Part shown: piece after piece, positions 61,542 to 64,000 of the stretch
How the letters are laid out: every line of letters starts with the position of its first letter
Numbering within the stretch: the stretch's first letter is position 1
Assembly: GCF_002844375.1 (NCBI RefSeq)
Contig: NZ_CP024199.1
Location: 1,314,001 to 1,378,000 of the forward strand
Length of the DNA stretch: 64,000 bases
Reading direction: 5' to 3'
From: Thalassospira marina
GTDB lineage: Bacteria > Pseudomonadota > Alphaproteobacteria > Rhodospirillales > Thalassospiraceae
Notes under the pieces: generated by a model
Databases searched by the model: none
What the model saw: only the letters and a program-made list of their open reading frames with translations
What the model was told of the DNA's origin: nothing
Translations under genes and position numbers: made by a program

Positions 61542-61847
61542 AACGGCGCCTGTATTAGGGAATCTGTTGTTTCGTAAGCCTCTCAATAGGGCAGGGGAGG
61601 CCGTTAGGCAAGGATTCTTCAAATTGTAATGAAGGTTGTCAGTGCGTGGGCTTACAGGGGAAAGGCCGCAGAAAAGCGGGCTTTTGCGCATGAATGTTAA
61701 CCGCAGGGATGATTTTGCGCCGATGCGTGAAACGCAGGGCTGTAATGCGAATGGTTAACTATGTGTTGCTTTGCCACGAAAGGCCGTTTATATAGCGCCA
61801 ACCTGTTTTGGGGGTAATGAAATTTTACAAGTAGCTAGGTGAAACCA
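61542..61847. other. Divergent promoter region ABC-F / ndk
   Basis: About 300 bases between divergent genes, without a supported gene. It must hold both promoters. No hairpin or regulator site stood out. Confidence 0.4.
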
Positions 61848-62270
61848 ATGGCTATCGAACGCACTTTGTCCATCATTAAGCCTGACGCAACCCGTCGTAA
61901 CCTGACCGGCAAGATCAATGCAGTGATCGAAGAAGCTGGTCTGCGCGTTGTTGCTCAGAAGCGTGTCCGTCTCACCCGTGAACAGGCAGAAGGTTTTTAT
62001 GCCGTTCACAAAGAACGTTCGTTCTTCGGCGAACTGGTGGACTTCATGGTTTCCGGCCCCGTCGTCGTCCAGGTTCTGGAAGGCGAAAATGCCGTTGCTA
62101 AATATCGCGAAGTAATGGGTGCAACCAACCCGGCAAACGCCGACGAAGGCACCATTCGCAAGCTGTTTGCAGAATCCATCGAAGCCAACTCGGTTCATGG
62201 TTCTGACTCGCTTGAAAACGCAGCTATCGAAGTTGCTTACTTCTTTGCCCAGACCGAAATCGTCGGTTAA
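61848..62270 (+). CDS. ndk: Nucleoside diphosphate kinase
   Basis: Ndk, 140 aa, balancing nucleoside triphosphates through a phosphohistidine. The active site NSVHGSDS holds His117; the IKPDATRRNLTGKI and GATNPANADEGTIRKLFA segments are standard. The ATG at 61848 is preceded by AGGTGA; a GTG at 61839 would add three residues and is not preferred. Monocistronic with a strong terminator after it. Confidence 0.97.
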   Translation: MAIERTLSIIKPDATRRNLTGKINAVIEEAGLRVVAQKRVRLTREQAEGFYAVHKERSFFGELVDFMVSGPVVVQVLEGENAVAKYREVMGATNPANADEGTIRKLFAESIEANSVHGSDSLENAAIEVAYFFAQTEIVG

Positions 62271-62304
62271 TCCGGGCCTGTCGCAGTAATTGCGGCGCGG
62301 AAGT

Positions 62305-62346
62305 AAAAAACACCCCGTACCGAAAGGTGCGGGGTGTTTTGTTTTG
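62305..62346. terminator. Bidirectional terminator after ndk
   Basis: AAAACACCCCGTACC and GGTGCGGGGTGTTTT pair around GAAA with one mismatch, followed by GTTTT; the minus strand also ends in a T-run. Confidence 0.93.
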
Positions 62347-62463
62347 GGCATATGCCGGGCAGTTGTCCGTGGCGATGTTGCGCTCTCCGCCCGGACCTTC
62401 CGCTAGCGATGATCCGGGCTGGCAAAATACAAAGGCGGCCCTTGGTGCGACGGGCAAAGGGCG

Positions 62464-64000
62464 TTAGTTGCGCACCTGTTTGAAAAAACCATCCACCGAA
62501 TGGCGCAATGAATTGGCGCTGGCACCAAGTTGCTGGGCGGCGGCGGCAAGGTCGCTGGCGGAAAGCTGGCTTTCATTGGCGGCATCGCGAATGGAACTGG
62601 CCTTCTGGGATGCCTGGAAGGTGCCATCCGATGCCGATTGAACGTTCTGGGCGATGTTGCGGGTGGCGTCGGCCTGCTGGGTCATGGCCTGGGCAATGGC
62701 CGAGGATATTTCATCCATTTGCGAAATCACGCGCGAAATTTCCTGAATGGCGGTGACGGATTCGCGGGTGGCGGTTTGAATGCCAGTGATCTGGCTGCTG
62801 ATTTCATCGGTTGCGCGCGAGGTTTGGGTGGCAAGGTTTTTGACCTCGGATGCGACAACGGCAAAACCCTTGCCGGCATCGCCCGCACGGGCGGCTTCGA
62901 TGGTGGCGTTAAGGGCCAGAAGGTTGGTCTGGTTAGCGATATCGGAAATCAAACCCAGAACCTGGCCGATGTGATCGGCCGAATTGGCAAGCCCTTCGAC
63001 CAGTTCATTGGTGTGCTGGGCCTGGGTAACGGCCTGACGGGCAATTTCCGACGAACTGTTGGCCTGTTGCGTGATATCGCGAATGGATTGTGTAAGCTGA
63101 TCAGCCGCCGTGGCAACGGTTTGCACGCTGCTATTTGCCTGGGACGAGGCATCGGACACATCTTCGGATGTGGAAACACTGGTGCGCGCGTTGCGGGTCA
63201 GGGTATCGGATGTATCGCTGATTTTGCCTGCCGCGCGGGTCACATTGGAAACAACGCTGGCAATTTCGTTGTCAAAGGCGGTAATGGCGGCGTTGCGTTT
63301 TTCATTGGCACGCGAAAGCTGTTCCTGCTGGCGGGCCTTTTCGGTGGAAAGGGTTTCGGCGCGTTCCATGGCCTGCTGGAAAATCTGCACAGACCGGGCC
63401 ATTTCGCCAATTTCATCTTCATCATCAAGATAGGCGATTTCGGCCTGGGCATTGCCCGATGACAGGTCCTTCATGCTGCCAGACAGGCGGCCAATGCGCC
63501 CGGAAATGCGTTTACGTGCCGAGACTGTAAAAAAGCCTGCAACAACAAAGCCAAGAATGGTGATGATCGTCATGGTGATGACGGAACCGCGCACATGGGC
63601 GCGCATTTCTTCAACGCCGACATCCATATCATCGTGGATCAGTTCTTCGGCCTGATCGGCAAGGGAAATGAATTCGTCAAAGGTGGCATCAAATTTGGCA
63701 TCGGCCTCGGACCCGGCCTTGAGGTTGGCACCGCTGCCCGCTGCCTCGCGGGCGTCATAGCGCTGATGGGCGCTAGCGGTGAATTCGGCAATGGCGGAAA
63801 CCACCGTTTTCATCTTGTCGCGCACCGCCTCGCTTCTGCTGGCGATAAAGGTGCCTTCATCGTTGGCGCCACCATTAAGAATGGCATTTGCATACCATGC
63901 GCTTTCGGCCAGCAGGTCCCAGACTTCGTTGATGTCTTCGCTGCCGTCCCCCGACATGATTTCTTCAAAAACCAGATGCGCCTTTGTGGCGGTCAGTTTG
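62464..64000 (-). CDS. Methyl-accepting chemotaxis protein, 5' end outside window
   Basis: Chemoreceptor whose frame stays open to the window edge; the first ATG seen (63957) is preceded in frame by KLTATKAHLVFEEI, which continues the sensor domain, so the true start lies beyond. The visible order is: periplasmic helical sensor remnant (HLVFEEIMSGDGSEDINEVWDLLAESAWYANAIL), a membrane segment (SVITMTIITILGFVVAGFFTV), a HAMP-like region (RISGRIGRLSGSMKDLSSGNAQAEIAYLDDEDEIGEMARSVQIF), and the signalling domain with tip IEAARAGDAGKGFAVVASEVKNLA. The HLxFEE element recurs in one class of proteobacterial chemoreceptors. The ligand is unknown. Confidence 0.92.
   Translation of the reverse strand, partial: KLTATKAHLVFEEIMSGDGSEDINEVWDLLAESAWYANAILNGGANDEGTFIASRSEAVRDKMKTVVSAIAEFTASAHQRYDAREAAGSGANLKAGSEADAKFDATFDEFISLADQAEELIHDDMDVGVEEMRAHVRGSVITMTIITILGFVVAGFFTVSARKRISGRIGRLSGSMKDLSSGNAQAEIAYLDDEDEIGEMARSVQIFQQAMERAETLSTEKARQQEQLSRANEKRNAAITAFDNEIASVVSNVTRAAGKISDTSDTLTRNARTSVSTSEDVSDASSQANSSVQTVATAADQLTQSIRDITQQANSSSEIARQAVTQAQHTNELVEGLANSADHIGQVLGLISDIANQTNLLALNATIEAARAGDAGKGFAVVASEVKNLATQTSRATDEISSQITGIQTATRESVTAIQEISRVISQMDEISSAIAQAMTQQADATRNIAQNVQSASDGTFQASQKASSIRDAANESQLSASDLAAAAQQLGASANSLRHSVDGFFKQVRN

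Overview
The window is chromosomal DNA of a moderately GC-rich alphaproteobacterium, most likely a marine Rhodospirillales member close to Thalassospira. Support for this is the ribosomal operon end (adk-rpsM-rpsK-rpoA-rplQ), a mitochondrial-type ATP12 chaperone, DUF1244, the crcB-rluC pair, a SAM-II riboswitch, and large PAS-GGDEF and chemotaxis proteins. The genus is an inference from protein style, not from a search. No rRNA, tRNA, transposase, integrase or CRISPR array was seen.

Layout. 1-3.3 kb: end of the ribosomal protein/RNA polymerase operon, closed by a strong terminator. 3.6-9.7 kb: housekeeping (DegP-like protease, RarA, azoreductase, DUF1499, CrcB, RluC). 9.8-17.3 kb: a small Cys/His-rich protein, two HAD hydrolases, an SRPBCC protein, a Tat-exported dienelactone hydrolase, a three-gene NMT1/THI5-type ABC importer and ATP12. 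17.6-22.4 kb: two tandem paralogous PAS-GGDEF diguanylate cyclases. 22.8-26.4 kb: propionyl-CoA carboxylase pccB-pccA. 26.4-30.1 kb: SDR, HAD, DUF1244, acylphosphatase and secreted acid phosphatase. 30.2-36.0 kb: an iron module with a Fur-like box, FecI sigma, FecR anti-sigma, an STN-type TonB receptor and, convergent, a siderophore-binding protein with its own Fur-like site. 36.1-43.8 kb: DUF4336, FAD-linked dehydrogenase, Sua5, MFS transporter, YdcZ/LysR divergent pair and CysQ. 43.8-46.6 kb: a divergent AmmeMemoRadiSam locus whose B and A proteins are fused. 46.6-52.8 kb: GNAT, NnrS, PepA, HolC and a Cache chemoreceptor. 52.9-55.5 kb: SAM-II riboswitch, terminator and metN-metI-metQ. 55.5-57.6 kb: divergent nitrilase/LysR. 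57.6-58.9 kb: a lone AT-rich gene of foreign appearance (DUF3644-like, with a possible HEPN RNase motif). 59-64 kb: GNAT, ABC-F ATPase, ndk and a second chemoreceptor cut by the window end.

The items that deserve most attention are the SAM-II element in front of a metNIQ operon whose MetN lacks the C-terminal methionine-sensing domain, the AT-rich DUF3644-like gene, and the fused AmmeMemoRadiSam protein. Start codons were chosen by Shine-Dalgarno position and family N-termini, so several differ from the longest open frame. Residue numbers refer to the starts given here.
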